NCBI RefSeq assembly: GCF_002531935.1
Contig: NZ_NWSV01000008.1
Location: 186,001 to 250,000, forward strand
Direction: 5' to 3'
DNA length: 64,000 nt
Source: Rhizobium chutanense
GTDB taxonomy: Bacteria; Pseudomonadota; Alphaproteobacteria; Rhizobiales; Rhizobiaceae
The notes under the pieces were generated by a model, which saw only the letters and a program-made list of their open reading frames with translations, had not been told where the DNA came from and did no database searches. Numbering within the stretch: position 1 is the first letter of the stretch; each line of letters opens with the position of its first letter. Made by a program: the position numbers and the translations under genes. Shown in pieces: positions 1 through 9,062 of the stretch.

Positions 1-240
1 ACGCTCGATCGGCCGGATGCCCGCCCCACCTTGTCAGGCATCTCCTGTCCGACGGCAATTCTCGTCGGCGAGGCGGACAGGATTACGCCCCCTGCGCTGT
101 CTGAGGAGATTGCGGAAAGCATTGCAGCCTCGCGGCTGACGCTCATACCCGACTGCGGACATCTATCGCCGATAGAGCAGCCCGAAGCCGTGACACAGGC
201 TCTTTTGTTGTTGCTAAACGCAGATCAGCGCACGCATTAA
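1..240 (+). CDS. alpha/beta hydrolase, C-terminal fragment (start outside window)
   Basis: The reading frame is open from base 1, so the gene begins upstream of the window and only the last 79 residues are present. The fragment carries the last two elements of an alpha/beta-hydrolase triad: an acidic residue in GEADRITPP and a histidine in DCGHLSPIEQPEAV. This arrangement is typical of PcaD-like esterases and hydrolases. The substrate cannot be told from the C-terminus. A strong hairpin terminator follows 18 bases after the stop and is shared with the convergent gnd gene. Confidence 0.85.
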   Translation, partial: TLDRPDARPTLSGISCPTAILVGEADRITPPALSEEIAESIAASRLTLIPDCGHLSPIEQPEAVTQALLLLLNADQRTH

Positions 241-257
241 TCAGCTATCGGCCGGAC

Positions 258-287
258 AAAAAAGCCCGGCACGACAGCCGGGCTTTT
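258..287. terminator. bidirectional intrinsic terminator
   Basis: A perfect 11-bp stem (AAAAGCCCGGC at 260-270 and its complement at 277-287) with a 6-base loop, A-rich on the left and T-rich on the right. It lies between the convergent hydrolase and gnd genes and should stop transcription from both sides. Confidence 0.85.
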
Positions 288-310
288 CCTCGAACTCTTC
301 TCGGCAGACC

Positions 311-1741
311 TCAGAAGGTTGCCGCACCGCTGCCCCAGGGGCCGTGGTGGAAGTCCTTGCCATCCAGGCGATCGAAGCCGTGGGCGCCGAAGAAGTCGCG
401 CTGGGCCTGGATGAGGTTGGCGGTGCCCCGGCCCTGACGATAAGCGTCGAAATAGGTGAGCGCCGAGGTTAGCGCCGGCACCGGCAGGCCGGCGGAGATC
501 GCAGCGGCGACGACGCGGCGGAGTGCCGGGATCGATTCCTTAACCATTTCGGAGAAGGCCGGCGTGACGATCAGGTTGGCGGCATCCGGCGCCTTGGTGA
601 AGGCCGAGGTGATCTCGTCGAGGAACTGCGAGCGGATGATGCAGCCGGCGCGCCAGATGCGGGCGATTGTCGGCATCGGCAGCGACCAGTTGAACTCGCG
701 CGAGGCCTCCGCCATCACCGCGAAGCCCTGGGCATAGGCGCCGATCTTGGCAGCGAAGAGCGCCAGTTCCAGGTCCTTGTTGAGCTCGGGACCGTAGGCG
801 ATCGGGAAGGATACGGCCTGGGTGCCGAAGATCTTTTCGGCGGCTTCGCGCTGCGATTTCATCGAGGAAAGGCTGCGGGCGGCGACCGCGGCTTCGATCG
901 CCGTTGCCGGAATGCCCATATTCTGCGCCTCGATCGCCGACCACTTGCCGGTGCCCTTCTGGCCGGCCTTGTCGAGGATCATGTCGACCATCGGCCCGCC
1001 GGAGACAGGGTCGTTGGCGGCAAGCACCTTCTCGGAGATCTCGATCAGGTAGGAATTCAGCCGGCCCTTGTTCCACTCGCCGAAGATGCCGGAGATGTCG
1101 GAGGCGCTCTTGCCGAGGCCGTCGCGCAGGATGCCGTAGATTTCGGCGATCATCTGCATGTCGGCATATTCGATGCCGTTGTGAATGGTCTTGACGAAAT
1201 GGCCGGCGCCGTCATTGCCGAGCCAGGCGACGCAAGGCTCGTCATTGTAGCGGGCAGCAATCGAGGTGAGTACCTTTTCGACGCGCTTCCAGGATTCCTC
1301 GGTGCCGCCGACCATGATCGACGGGCCGTGGCGCGCACCTTCCTCGCCGCCCGATACGCCCATGCCGATGAAGGTCAGATCGGTATTCTTGAGGCGGTCG
1401 AAGCGGGCGACGGTGTCGCGGAAATTGGCGTTGCCGGCATCGATCATGATGTCGCCCTTGGAAAGATGCGGGCGCAGGGCCTCCATCTGTTGGTCGACGG
1501 CGTCACCCGCCTTGATCATGATGATGATCGGGCGCGGCGGCCGGATCGCATCGACGAACTCCTCGATGGTCTTGCAGGGAATGATCTGCTTTTTCAGATC
1601 GCCGGCGCTTTCGTAGAATTCGTCGGTTTTCTCCGGCGTGCGGTTGAACACCGCGATTTTATTGCCTTTTTCCGCGATGTTGAGCGCCAGGTTGGAGCCC
1701 ATGACCGCAAGGCCGATCAGTCCGATTTCTGCCTTTTCCAC
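311..1741 (-). CDS. gnd: 6-phosphogluconate dehydrogenase, decarboxylating
   Basis: Oxidises 6-phosphogluconate to ribulose 5-phosphate and CO2 with NADP+ in the cytosolic pentose phosphate pathway. The 476-residue product has the N-terminal dinucleotide fold (GLAVMGSN near residues 10-17), the GVSGGEEGARHGPS substrate-binding signature, the catalytic lysine region GHFVKTIHNG and the C-terminal DAYRQGRGTANLIQAQRD segment. I chose the GTG at 1741 because GGAGG sits six bases upstream and the protein then begins at the conserved EKAEIGLIG. An ATG at 1810 would add an unconserved 23-residue extension. The gene stands alone, without zwf or pgl nearby. Confidence 0.95.
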   Translation of the reverse strand: MEKAEIGLIGLAVMGSNLALNIAEKGNKIAVFNRTPEKTDEFYESAGDLKKQIIPCKTIEEFVDAIRPPRPIIIMIKAGDAVDQQMEALRPHLSKGDIMIDAGNANFRDTVARFDRLKNTDLTFIGMGVSGGEEGARHGPSIMVGGTEESWKRVEKVLTSIAARYNDEPCVAWLGNDGAGHFVKTIHNGIEYADMQMIAEIYGILRDGLGKSASDISGIFGEWNKGRLNSYLIEISEKVLAANDPVSGGPMVDMILDKAGQKGTGKWSAIEAQNMGIPATAIEAAVAARSLSSMKSQREAAEKIFGTQAVSFPIAYGPELNKDLELALFAAKIGAYAQGFAVMAEASREFNWSLPMPTIARIWRAGCIIRSQFLDEITSAFTKAPDAANLIVTPAFSEMVKESIPALRRVVAAAISAGLPVPALTSALTYFDAYRQGRGTANLIQAQRDFFGAHGFDRLDGKDFHHGPWGSGAATF

Positions 1742-2001
1742 GACAAACCTCCGATGTGTCATTTGGACCGGTGTTGTGGCACTGTCTCGGCCAAACGGCA
1801 AGTCTGGCAAGGGTCTAATCGGTTCGCAAAAACCGATGAAATGTAGCTTTCAACGGTCGACTTGTCCGACAACCCGCAACCGGCGCCTTGTCGGCATGCG
1901 GCAAATTTTTGCGACGACCTGCCCGTTATCTCCTATCTCATGTTATCATCAGCGCCTCGGGAGATCTTGCTTTGGCATCGGGAAAAAGGAACGATCCGGC
2001 C

Positions 2002-2754
2002 ATGCTCGCGGCCAGCGCCGGCCGCTACCGCGAATATGCGCCGCCGCCGGCGTTGCGCAGCCATTTCAGCCGCCTCTGGTCGCATACGCTCCGTAACGGG
2101 CCGCCGACGAAGGTGGCGATCGTGCCGGATGGTTATTGCGATCTCCTGTGGATCGATGGCCGGCTGGTCGTCGCCGGCCCCGACAAGACGGCGGCCTTTC
2201 CAATCATCAAGCCTGGCACCACCGTCATCGGCGCCCGTTTTTCGCCCGGCGCCGCAGCCTCCTGGCTGAAGATGCCGCTCTCGGCGCTGGTCGGCCTCTC
2301 GGTGCCGCTGGCAGATACCGGCCGCAAGGGCACGACCGAATTCGAGTCGCGGCTTGGCGATTGCCCCGATCCCTCGGCCGTCGTAGCGCTGTTCGGCCAT
2401 CTGCTCCAAGAGGCTGCAAGAGATGAAGAGATGCCCGCGCAGGACGCCGCCATAATCTTCGCGGCAGTCAACAGCGGACGCCCGGCCTCCGGCCTGCTCG
2501 ACTTAAGCGAAAGGCAGCTGCGCCGCCGCTGCCACCATCAGTTCGGCTACGGCGCCAAGACGCTGGAACGCATTCGCCGATTCCAGCGTTTCCTCGACCT
2601 ATGCCGCAGCTCGGGCACGATGCCGCTTGCCTGCCTTGCGCTTGAAGCGGGCTTTGCCGACCAGGCCCATATGACGCGCGAGGTCGGTGAACTCTCGACG
2701 CTGACGCCCGCGGCCATCCTCGGCCAGCTCGGCATGCGGAAAACACCCGGCTGA
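2002..2754 (+). CDS. AraC-family transcriptional regulator
   Basis: A 250-residue regulator with a DUF6597-like N-terminal domain (YREYAPPPALRSHFSRLW, then PDGYCDLLW) and an AraC-type double helix-turn-helix in the last third, including the ALEAGFADQAHMTRE recognition region. The ATG at 2002 follows AAAAGGA at about 11 bases. An in-frame ATG at 1888 would add 38 residues with no family resemblance. The gene is followed on the same strand by SRPBCC and VOC proteins. AraC-SRPBCC-VOC grouping is common in rhizobia, but the signal sensed is unknown. Confidence 0.85.
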   Translation: MLAASAGRYREYAPPPALRSHFSRLWSHTLRNGPPTKVAIVPDGYCDLLWIDGRLVVAGPDKTAAFPIIKPGTTVIGARFSPGAAASWLKMPLSALVGLSVPLADTGRKGTTEFESRLGDCPDPSAVVALFGHLLQEAARDEEMPAQDAAIIFAAVNSGRPASGLLDLSERQLRRRCHHQFGYGAKTLERIRRFQRFLDLCRSSGTMPLACLALEAGFADQAHMTREVGELSTLTPAAILGQLGMRKTPG

Positions 2755-2824
2755 CCGTTTTGTTCAAGACGCCGCCGGCCGGTCTGTTATTTCAGGCAGA
2801 CCAGATACGAAGGACCTGCAAGTC

Positions 2825-3223
2825 ATGTCGACAATGCCCGCGAAAATCGTCCATCTGTCCATCGAGCGCGATTGGCGCGACGTCTACGACTTTGCCGGCA
2901 AGCCGGAAAACATGCCGCTCTGGGCCTCCGGCCTTGCGACGGGGCTCGATCCCGATGGCGCCGATTGGATAGCCCACGGTGCGCTCGGCACCGTCAAGGT
3001 GAGCTTCGTGCCAACCAATGAATTCGGCGTGATCGACCATACGGTGACCATCGAATCCGGTCTCAGGGTTTATAATGCGCTGCGCATCGTGCCGAACGGC
3101 GACGGCTGCGAGGTCATGTTTACGCTGTTGCGCCTGCCCGGCATGACCGACGCGCAATTTGCCGCCGATGCCGCCCATGTCGAGAAGGATCTCGCCATGC
3201 TGAAAGCCCTGATGGAGAGATAG
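2825..3223 (+). CDS. SRPBCC-fold protein
   Basis: A 132-residue protein that reads as a START/SRPBCC-like ligand-binding domain: an N-terminal strand (KIVHLSIERDWRDVYDFAGKP), a hydrophobic core and a long C-terminal helix (DAAHVEKDLAMLKALMER). Such folds bind small hydrophobic ligands or act as cyclases. No catalytic residue can be assigned. The stop is immediately followed by the ATG of the VOC gene, which implies coupled translation. Confidence 0.7.
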   Translation: MSTMPAKIVHLSIERDWRDVYDFAGKPENMPLWASGLATGLDPDGADWIAHGALGTVKVSFVPTNEFGVIDHTVTIESGLRVYNALRIVPNGDGCEVMFTLLRLPGMTDAQFAADAAHVEKDLAMLKALMER

Positions 3224-3583
3224 ATGGCCGAAAAATCAGAAAACCACGATCGCCGCATCGATTATGTCGAATTCAACGTCGCCGACATCGCCGCCGCCAA
3301 AGCCTTCTACGGCTCCGCCTTCGGCTGGCGTTTCACCGATTACGGCCCGAACTACTGCGAATTCGACGATGGCCGGCTGAAGGGCGGCTTCACCGATTTC
3401 GGCCCCGTGCGGCCTGGCGGCCCGCTTGTTGTCGTCTATGCCAAGGATCTGGAAGAGGTGCTGACCTCGGTCGAAAGGGCCGGCGGCACGATCTGCCGGC
3501 CGATCACCGATTTTCCCGGCGGCCGCCGCTTCCACTTCCTCGATCGCGACGGTTACGAGCTGGCCGTCTGGGCGACCGCCTGA
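3224..3583 (+). CDS. VOC-family (glyoxalase/bleomycin-resistance fold) protein
   Basis: A 119-residue single-module vicinal-oxygen-chelate protein. It shows the usual opening (YVEFNVADIAAAKAFYGSAFGW), the middle GGP strand and the closing strand with a metal-ligand-type acidic residue (FHFLDRDGYELAVW). Members are metal-dependent dioxygenases, isomerases or antibiotic-binding proteins, and the substrate is not evident here. Its ATG abuts the stop of the SRPBCC gene, so the two are co-expressed. Confidence 0.85.
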   Translation: MAEKSENHDRRIDYVEFNVADIAAAKAFYGSAFGWRFTDYGPNYCEFDDGRLKGGFTDFGPVRPGGPLVVVYAKDLEEVLTSVERAGGTICRPITDFPGGRRFHFLDRDGYELAVWATA

Positions 3584-3616
3584 TGCCATGGCCGACGATC
3601 AGGCCGCCGACCGGGA

Positions 3617-4417
3617 TCAGGCAGCCTGCGACTGCCGATCGAGATCTCCCATGACGATCAGCGCGCCGATCACCGTGCCGCCCGCATCGCGCAGCGGCGA
3701 CATGCGACAGCGCACCTGCCGCGAACCGGCGCTGCCGGCCGAGCGCTCATAGGTGTAGTCGATCTGGCCGCCGGCAAAACAGGTATCGAGCTTTTGCTTG
3801 GCGCATTTGGCAAACCGCTCCTCGCCGATGAATTCGGAAAGATGACGGCCGATCAGTTCCATCGGCTTTTTGTTGAGATGGGCGCTGTTGGCCGGATTGG
3901 AATAGAGGTAGCGGTAATCCCTCGTCAGCACCGCCACCCGGTCCGGCATGCTGTCAAGGATCACCGCGTTGAGGAACTGGCCGTTATCGGTATCCGGTAC
4001 GTAGGCCGCCGGCGGCTCGATGCGCACATCCTGCGGCGAAGGCACCCGCCAGTCCGGCCCATGAGTCCCGAAATAGCGGTCGAGCAGGAACGAGAGCACC
4101 GTCGTGTGCTCGGTAACGCTGGCACTGTCGTCGGCGTCCTGGCCGATGAGATGCGTCACAAACTGCAACTGCATGTAGACTTCGAGCAGATTGACTGCCC
4201 GGTGAGCCAGGATGGCCTCGACCAGCGGCTCGACATGGCGGTCGAGTGCCGTGACGCGCTGATCGTCGCCCAGGCGTATGGCGTCCTCGATTTGCGTACA
4301 ACGCAGGGAAAAAGCTCGAAAAAGCTCCAGCAAGACGCCTCCACCTCCCATTGGCCCAAGAGACGAGTCCGAAATCTGACCTGGCTGCACCTCTGAAATG
4401 CGCCCTGCAGTAGACAT
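3617..4417 (-). CDS. PAS-domain protein without an output domain
   Basis: The C-terminal half (about residues 150-260) is a PAS domain: VILDSMPDRVAVLTRDYRYL, then a helix-rich pocket and RCRMSPLRDAGGTVIGALIV. The N-terminal half is helical with no recognised domain. No kinase, GGDEF or DNA-binding output is attached, so it probably senses a ligand or redox state and acts on a partner. The ATG at 4417 gives 266 residues. An ATG at 4447 is also possible, and neither has a strong ribosome-binding site. Confidence 0.7.
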   Translation of the reverse strand: MSTAGRISEVQPGQISDSSLGPMGGGGVLLELFRAFSLRCTQIEDAIRLGDDQRVTALDRHVEPLVEAILAHRAVNLLEVYMQLQFVTHLIGQDADDSASVTEHTTVLSFLLDRYFGTHGPDWRVPSPQDVRIEPPAAYVPDTDNGQFLNAVILDSMPDRVAVLTRDYRYLYSNPANSAHLNKKPMELIGRHLSEFIGEERFAKCAKQKLDTCFAGGQIDYTYERSAGSAGSRQVRCRMSPLRDAGGTVIGALIVMGDLDRQSQAA

Positions 4418-4496
4418 TATTCGCGCCTTGGTGGCGACCGGTAACATGAAGTGTTATCGGTTTCAATCCGACAGGACCTGCCGCTTTTCACCGCTG

Positions 4497-4517
4497 AAAA
4501 ATGAGGGTGGACCCTCA
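4497..4517 (-). terminator. intrinsic terminator of the lipid A cluster
   Basis: Read leftward, TGAGGGT-CC-ACCCTCA forms a 6-7 bp stem followed by five Ts. It lies 17 bases past the lpxXL stop at the end of the acpXL-to-lpxXL gene train. Confidence 0.65.
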
Positions 4518-4533
4518 GGTTTGGGGATTCTTT

Positions 4534-5469
4534 CTAAGGCGCGAGCGTCTGCTTGATCTGCCAGCGATCATGATACCAGAGCCACTGCTCCGGATATTCC
4601 CGCACCCAGCTTTCCACCTTGTCGTTGAGCAGCTGGGCGGCTGCCGGCAGATCGAGATTGCCCTTGGCGTCACGCGGCATATCGAGCCGCGGCTCGATTT
4701 CCAGCCGATAGCGATTTCCCGGCAGCCGGATGCAACGGGCCGGATAGACTTCGCAGTCGAACTGGCGCACCAGCTTCGGCAGCAGCGGATTGGTCTTGAC
4801 CTCGCGCCCGAAGAAGGTGCCCTTCAGCCCCTTGCGGAATTTCTGGTCGACGAGCACGCCCACGCCCTGGCCTGCTTCCAGCTGTCGCGCGAGCGCGAAG
4901 GAGGAGCCGGCATGCGAGGGCACCAGCTTGCCCATGCGCTCACTCCTGAAGTCGAAGACCTTCTTGGCGACGTAAGGATTGTTCGGTGGCCGGAAGAGCA
5001 CGGTCACATTAAGCCCGAAGGCAGCACCCGCCACCGGCAGCAGCTCGAAATTGGCGGTATGGCCGGTAAAGACGATGAAAGGGCGCGGATTGTCGCGCAG
5101 GTCGAGAAACACGGGGATGCCCGACACCTCCACCCTGCCCGGCTCCGACTTTTCCGGATCGAAGTCGAAAAGCTGGTCGAGGAAGACGTATTCGGCGGCC
5201 AGCCGGCCCATATTGCCCCAACTGCCGAGCGCGATTTCCTCGATCTCGGCCTCACTCTTCTCGGGGAAGGCGTTGCGCAGATTGACAAGCATCAGCCTAT
5301 GGCGACGGGTTCGCCGGCCGAGGCGGCGCATCATCCTGTCGGCAAAACGGATCGCCCCATCGGCCGGAAACAGCTTCAGGAAATTCAGGAAACCGAACAT
5401 CACTTGGGCCACCAGCCATTGCTGGAAATTCCTGAGCGCCAGAACGATCCGGGTGATGAAGAGCTTCAC
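4534..5469 (-). CDS. lpxXL: lipid A very-long-chain fatty acyltransferase LpxXL
   Basis: A 311-residue inner-membrane LpxL/HtrB-family acyltransferase. It has an N-terminal membrane-anchoring helix, the catalytic H-X4-E motif (His137 and Glu142 in GHTANFE) and the downstream VLVDQKF block. In Rhizobium this enzyme moves the 27-hydroxyoctacosanoyl chain from AcpXL to the lipid A precursor as a secondary acyl chain. The assignment rests on the family motif plus its place at the end of the acpXL-fabZXL-fabF2XL-fabF1XL-dehydrogenase cluster. Its start lies four bases after the dehydrogenase stop. Confidence 0.92.
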   Translation of the reverse strand: MKLFITRIVLALRNFQQWLVAQVMFGFLNFLKLFPADGAIRFADRMMRRLGRRTRRHRLMLVNLRNAFPEKSEAEIEEIALGSWGNMGRLAAEYVFLDQLFDFDPEKSEPGRVEVSGIPVFLDLRDNPRPFIVFTGHTANFELLPVAGAAFGLNVTVLFRPPNNPYVAKKVFDFRSERMGKLVPSHAGSSFALARQLEAGQGVGVLVDQKFRKGLKGTFFGREVKTNPLLPKLVRQFDCEVYPARCIRLPGNRYRLEIEPRLDMPRDAKGNLDLPAAAQLLNDKVESWVREYPEQWLWYHDRWQIKQTLAP

Positions 5470-5473
5470 GCGG

Positions 5474-6502
5474 TCAATCCATCTTCAGGATGATCTTGCC
5501 GAAGATCTGGCGCGATTCCATCCGCTCCAACGCCCGGTCGATATCGTCGAAGCTGACCTCGGTGTCGATGACGGGATGCACGAGCCCGCGGCCCATCTTC
5601 TGCATCGCATCCGCCATGTTCTCCATGCGGCAGCCGAACGAGCCGAGCAGCTTCAATTGCTGCTGGAACAGCATCATCAGGTTCATCTCGGTGGAAACAC
5701 CGGACGTCGAGCCGCAGGTGACGAGACGCCCGCCGCGCTTCATGCAGAGCATCGAGCCCGCCCAGGTGTCCTTGCCGACATGTTCGAAGACGACGTCGAC
5801 GCCCTTCTTCTTGGTGAGCTTGCGCACCACGCCCTCAAAACGGTCGGTGCGGTAGTTGATGACGTGATCGGCGCCGAGCGCCTTGGCCTTCTCGATCTTG
5901 TCGTCGGAACCGACCGTGGTGATGACGGTGCAGCCGATCTTCTTGGCAAGCTGGATTGCCGCCGTGCCGATGCCGGAGCCGCCGGCATGAACGAGGATCG
6001 TCTCGCCGGGTTCAAGCTTGGCATTGTCGAACAGCATGTGCTCGACCGTGCCGAAGGTGACGGGCGCCAGCGCCGCACCGATCGCATCGACGCCGGGAGG
6101 AGCCGGAACGAGCAGGCGCGCCGGCAGGTTCACCTTCTCCTGCGCGAAGCCATCGAGATGGAAGCCGTGCACGCCGGAGACATGTTCGCAGAGATTGTCG
6201 CGGCCTTCGCGGCAGGGACGGCAGAGGCCGCACGTGCGCGCGCCGTAGATCGAAACGAGCTGGCCCGGCAGCACATTGGCGACACCAGGCCCGATCGCTT
6301 CAACGACGCCGGAAGCCTCCGCGCCGATGACGAGCGGCATCTTGCGCTTGGCGAATGCCATGCCGCGCCAGCCCCAGACGTCGATATGGTTGAGCGCCAC
6401 GGCTTTGACGCGCAGCGTCACCTCACCGGCGGCGGGCGCGTCCGGTTCCGGCAGGTCGGTGATCTCAAGCTTGCGGTCGTCGATCAATTGCAAAGCGCGC
6501 AT
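5474..6502 (-). CDS. adh2XL: zinc-type MDR alcohol dehydrogenase of the VLCFA cluster
   Basis: A 342-residue medium-chain dehydrogenase/reductase. The N-terminal GroES-like domain includes GAEASGVVEAIGPGV and a structural-zinc cysteine cluster (CGLCRPCREGRDNLC). The nucleotide-binding domain has HAGGSGIGTAAIQLAKK. In R. leguminosarum the equivalent gene takes part in making the 27-hydroxy-C28 fatty acid; its exact step is not visible from sequence. The ATG at 6502 follows GAGGGA at about seven bases. An upstream ATG at 6541 lacks family similarity. The symbol follows literature use for this position. Confidence 0.88.
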   Translation of the reverse strand: MRALQLIDDRKLEITDLPEPDAPAAGEVTLRVKAVALNHIDVWGWRGMAFAKRKMPLVIGAEASGVVEAIGPGVANVLPGQLVSIYGARTCGLCRPCREGRDNLCEHVSGVHGFHLDGFAQEKVNLPARLLVPAPPGVDAIGAALAPVTFGTVEHMLFDNAKLEPGETILVHAGGSGIGTAAIQLAKKIGCTVITTVGSDDKIEKAKALGADHVINYRTDRFEGVVRKLTKKKGVDVVFEHVGKDTWAGSMLCMKRGGRLVTCGSTSGVSTEMNLMMLFQQQLKLLGSFGCRMENMADAMQKMGRGLVHPVIDTEVSFDDIDRALERMESRQIFGKIILKMD

Positions 6503-6558
6503 GGCAAAATCCCTCGCCTTGAAGGCGTCATCTCGTCTCAAAATTTGTCGGGAACCGC

Positions 6559-7845
6559 TTAAGCCGGTTCGAGCGCCATGACAAGGCTGGCATTCTGCCC
6601 GCCGAAACCGAAGGAGTTGGAAAGCACGGCCGAAACCTGGGCGTCCCGCTTCTTGTTCGGCACGACATCGAGCACGATCGACGGATCGGGATTGGTGTAG
6701 TTGATCGTCGGCGGCAGCGTGCCGGTCAGCATCGTCTGCAGCGAGAACACCGCCTCGACGGCGCCCGCCGCCGTCAGCGTATGGCCGATCATCGACTTGT
6801 TCGACGACACGGGGATGCCGACGAGCCGCTCGCCGAACACGGCCGACATCGCCCCATATTCCATCTTGTCATTCTCGGGCGTCGAGGTGCCGTGGGCATT
6901 GATGTAACCGATGCCGCTCTCGTCGATGCCGGCATCGGCAAGCGCCGCGCGGATCGTCGCGATCGCCGGGCCGCCGTCCGGCGAGGAGCGGGTGCGGTGG
7001 AAGCTGTCGGCCTTGTCGCCGGCGCCCTTCATGATGCCGAGCACCTTGGCGCCGCGGGCAACTGCCGATTCCAGCGATTCCAGCACCAGGGTCGCCGCAC
7101 CTTCGGCGATGACGAAGCCGTCGCGATCCTTGCTGAACGGCTTGGAAGCCTTGGTCGGCGGATCGTTCTGGGTCGAAAGAGCAGACAGCAGCGAGAAGCG
7201 GATCAGCGCTTCGGCGCTGAGCGAGCCGTCAGTCGCAACCGTCAGCGCCCGGGTCGTGCGGCCCTGGCGGATCGCTTCGATGCCGAGCTGAATCGCCGTG
7301 ACGCCGGAGGCACAGGCCGTCGACAATGTCACGGGAAGGCCGCGTGTGCCGAACCGGTCTGCAAGGCGCTCGGAAATCGCGCCGAACAGGGCGGCTTCGT
7401 GGAAGGCAGGGTCAGGCCGCTGGCGCAGCGCCGTCAGGAAACGCTCATAGGCATCGCCCGGATGGTCGGAGGCGGGCGAACGGTCGGCAAGTTCGAAACG
7501 CGCGCTCCATTCCGGCTCGATCGGCGGGGCGGCGAGAAACAGCGGGCCGTTGAAATCGCCGGAAAGACCGGCATCGGCAAGCGCCTCGATCGTTGTTTCC
7601 CGGGCGAAGGCATAGGAGCGCTCGACGGCGTTCGGTGCCGGAATGCCGATGAAATCGACCGTGCCGGCAATGCGCGTCGACAGCCCCTCTGTGGGGAAAC
7701 GGTTGATCTCGTGGATGCCCGAGGTGCCGGAGGAAAGGGCTGCCCAATTGTCCTTCAGCCCTTGGCCGAGCGAAGTGATGATACCCATGCCGGTAACGGC
7801 AACGATCGGACGGCCGAGATGATCCCTGTAAGCGGAAGCTGTCAT
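6559..7845 (-). CDS. fabF1XL: beta-ketoacyl-ACP synthase FabF1XL (catalytically intact)
   Basis: A 428-residue KAS II-type condensing enzyme that elongates acyl chains on AcpXL. The full catalytic set is visible: Cys178 in STACASG, His318 in NAHGTSTPEND, Lys350 and His355 in SSNKSMIGHT. It ends in the glycine-rich NSFGFGGQNAS loop. The ATG at 7845 is preceded by GAGGAGTAAGGAC. A longer start at 7860 would overlap the end of fabF2XL. It sits 11 bases after fabF2XL, whose product lacks the cysteine, so the two probably act as a pair. Confidence 0.93.
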   Translation of the reverse strand: MTASAYRDHLGRPIVAVTGMGIITSLGQGLKDNWAALSSGTSGIHEINRFPTEGLSTRIAGTVDFIGIPAPNAVERSYAFARETTIEALADAGLSGDFNGPLFLAAPPIEPEWSARFELADRSPASDHPGDAYERFLTALRQRPDPAFHEAALFGAISERLADRFGTRGLPVTLSTACASGVTAIQLGIEAIRQGRTTRALTVATDGSLSAEALIRFSLLSALSTQNDPPTKASKPFSKDRDGFVIAEGAATLVLESLESAVARGAKVLGIMKGAGDKADSFHRTRSSPDGGPAIATIRAALADAGIDESGIGYINAHGTSTPENDKMEYGAMSAVFGERLVGIPVSSNKSMIGHTLTAAGAVEAVFSLQTMLTGTLPPTINYTNPDPSIVLDVVPNKKRDAQVSAVLSNSFGFGGQNASLVMALEPA

Positions 7846-7856
7846 GTCCTTACTCC

Positions 7857-9062
7857 TCACGCATCTGCGGAAAGAACGGCGACGCCCTCGCCGCGCTGAT
7901 GGCCGACCGTGGTCACGACAGCGGCGGTCGCGCCTGTGTGCATCGGCGCCTCATGGGCGGCATCGAACGGCGGCACCTTGGCCTTGCCGTCGACGGCAAG
8001 GGCTGCAAGCGCCAGACCCAGCGTGAACTGCGTCTCGATCGTATGGCCGGTGACGCCGCCGAAGCCGCGGATTGCGACGTCGGGCAATTGATGTTCGAGA
8101 ACTGCTCGCTCGCGCGCAGCGAGATCGTGCATGCCGGTCGAGCCGGAAAAGATCGCCGTGCTTTCGGCGGCAAGCCCGGCGGCGGGTGCCAGCAGCCGCT
8201 CCAGCCGGACTTCGAAATTGCCGGCGCCGCGATTGCCGCGGTCGCCCTCGACCGCATCGATGACGGCATAGATATGGGCGCCACGGGCCTCCGCGTGCTG
8301 GCGCGATTCCAGCACCAGGAAGGCGCCGGCCGAACCGGTGATCATGCCGCCGCCGTCGCTCGGTCTGCGCGACCAGAGCGGCACCCAGTCGCCGCGCGCA
8401 TGGGCGCCGATCGCTTCGGTGAGCAGGATCATGTCGGGCCGCTCGGCCGCAAAGGCGCCGCCAACCAGCGCATGCGAGGATTCGCCCGACTTGATGCGAT
8501 AGAAGGCGGTTTCGACGGCCGATATGCCGGCTGCTTCCTCGCCCATGAAGGTGCGCGACGAACCGGTGACCTTGTGCACGATCGAAATATTGCCGGCGAG
8601 CAGGTTGGAAAGCTGGGCGAGGAACAGCGTCGGCCTGAGTTCCGTCGTCAGCTTCTCGTTCAAAAGCAGCTCGCGGTCGTTGCGCTTCAGCGCCTCGTCG
8701 ACGATCAGCGTATCGACATTGATGTCGCGCTCGCCGCCACCGGCCGCCACGATCATGTCCATCGTGCCGCAGGCCTCGATATCGTCCTTGAAGCCGGCAT
8801 CGTCGAGCGCCAAGCCCGCGGCGAAGACGCCGATGCGCTGCCAGTTCTCCATCTGGCGCTGGTCGCCGCGCTTGGCGATCTGCTGCGACCAGTCGATCTC
8901 AGGCAGCGGATGCACCGGATAGGGCTTGAACTTCTCGGTCTCGACGATCGGCTTCGGCGTGCTCGCCGCCGAAAGCAGCGCGATATGCGCATCCTTGCCG
9001 ACGCCCTGACAGGTGACGATACCGATGCCTGTGATGACGACGTCGTTTGCAGCCTTGCTCAT
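7857..9062 (-). CDS. fabF2XL: ketosynthase-like subunit FabF2XL lacking the active-site cysteine
   Basis: A 401-residue thiolase-fold protein related to FabF, belonging to the VLCFA cluster. Aligned with its neighbour FabF1XL, the nucleophile position is Ser169 in VTGSSRTFMG rather than Cys, and the first catalytic histidine is missing (SGSTGMHDLAARE in place of NAHGTSTPE). The second histidine survives in GVTGHTIETQF. This recalls the KS-beta (chain-length factor) partner of type II polyketide synthases, so a structural or length-setting role in a FabF1XL-FabF2XL heterodimer is likely. That role is inference. Its ATG overlaps the fabZXL stop (ATGA). Confidence 0.9.
   Translation of the reverse strand: MSKAANDVVITGIGIVTCQGVGKDAHIALLSAASTPKPIVETEKFKPYPVHPLPEIDWSQQIAKRGDQRQMENWQRIGVFAAGLALDDAGFKDDIEACGTMDMIVAAGGGERDINVDTLIVDEALKRNDRELLLNEKLTTELRPTLFLAQLSNLLAGNISIVHKVTGSSRTFMGEEAAGISAVETAFYRIKSGESSHALVGGAFAAERPDMILLTEAIGAHARGDWVPLWSRRPSDGGGMITGSAGAFLVLESRQHAEARGAHIYAVIDAVEGDRGNRGAGNFEVRLERLLAPAAGLAAESTAIFSGSTGMHDLAARERAVLEHQLPDVAIRGFGGVTGHTIETQFTLGLALAALAVDGKAKVPPFDAAHEAPMHTGATAAVVTTVGHQRGEGVAVLSADA

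Noticed and set aside
4979..6562. 527-codon open frame on the + strand
   Set aside because: Antisense to lpxXL and the MDR dehydrogenase, with composition typical of shadow frames.
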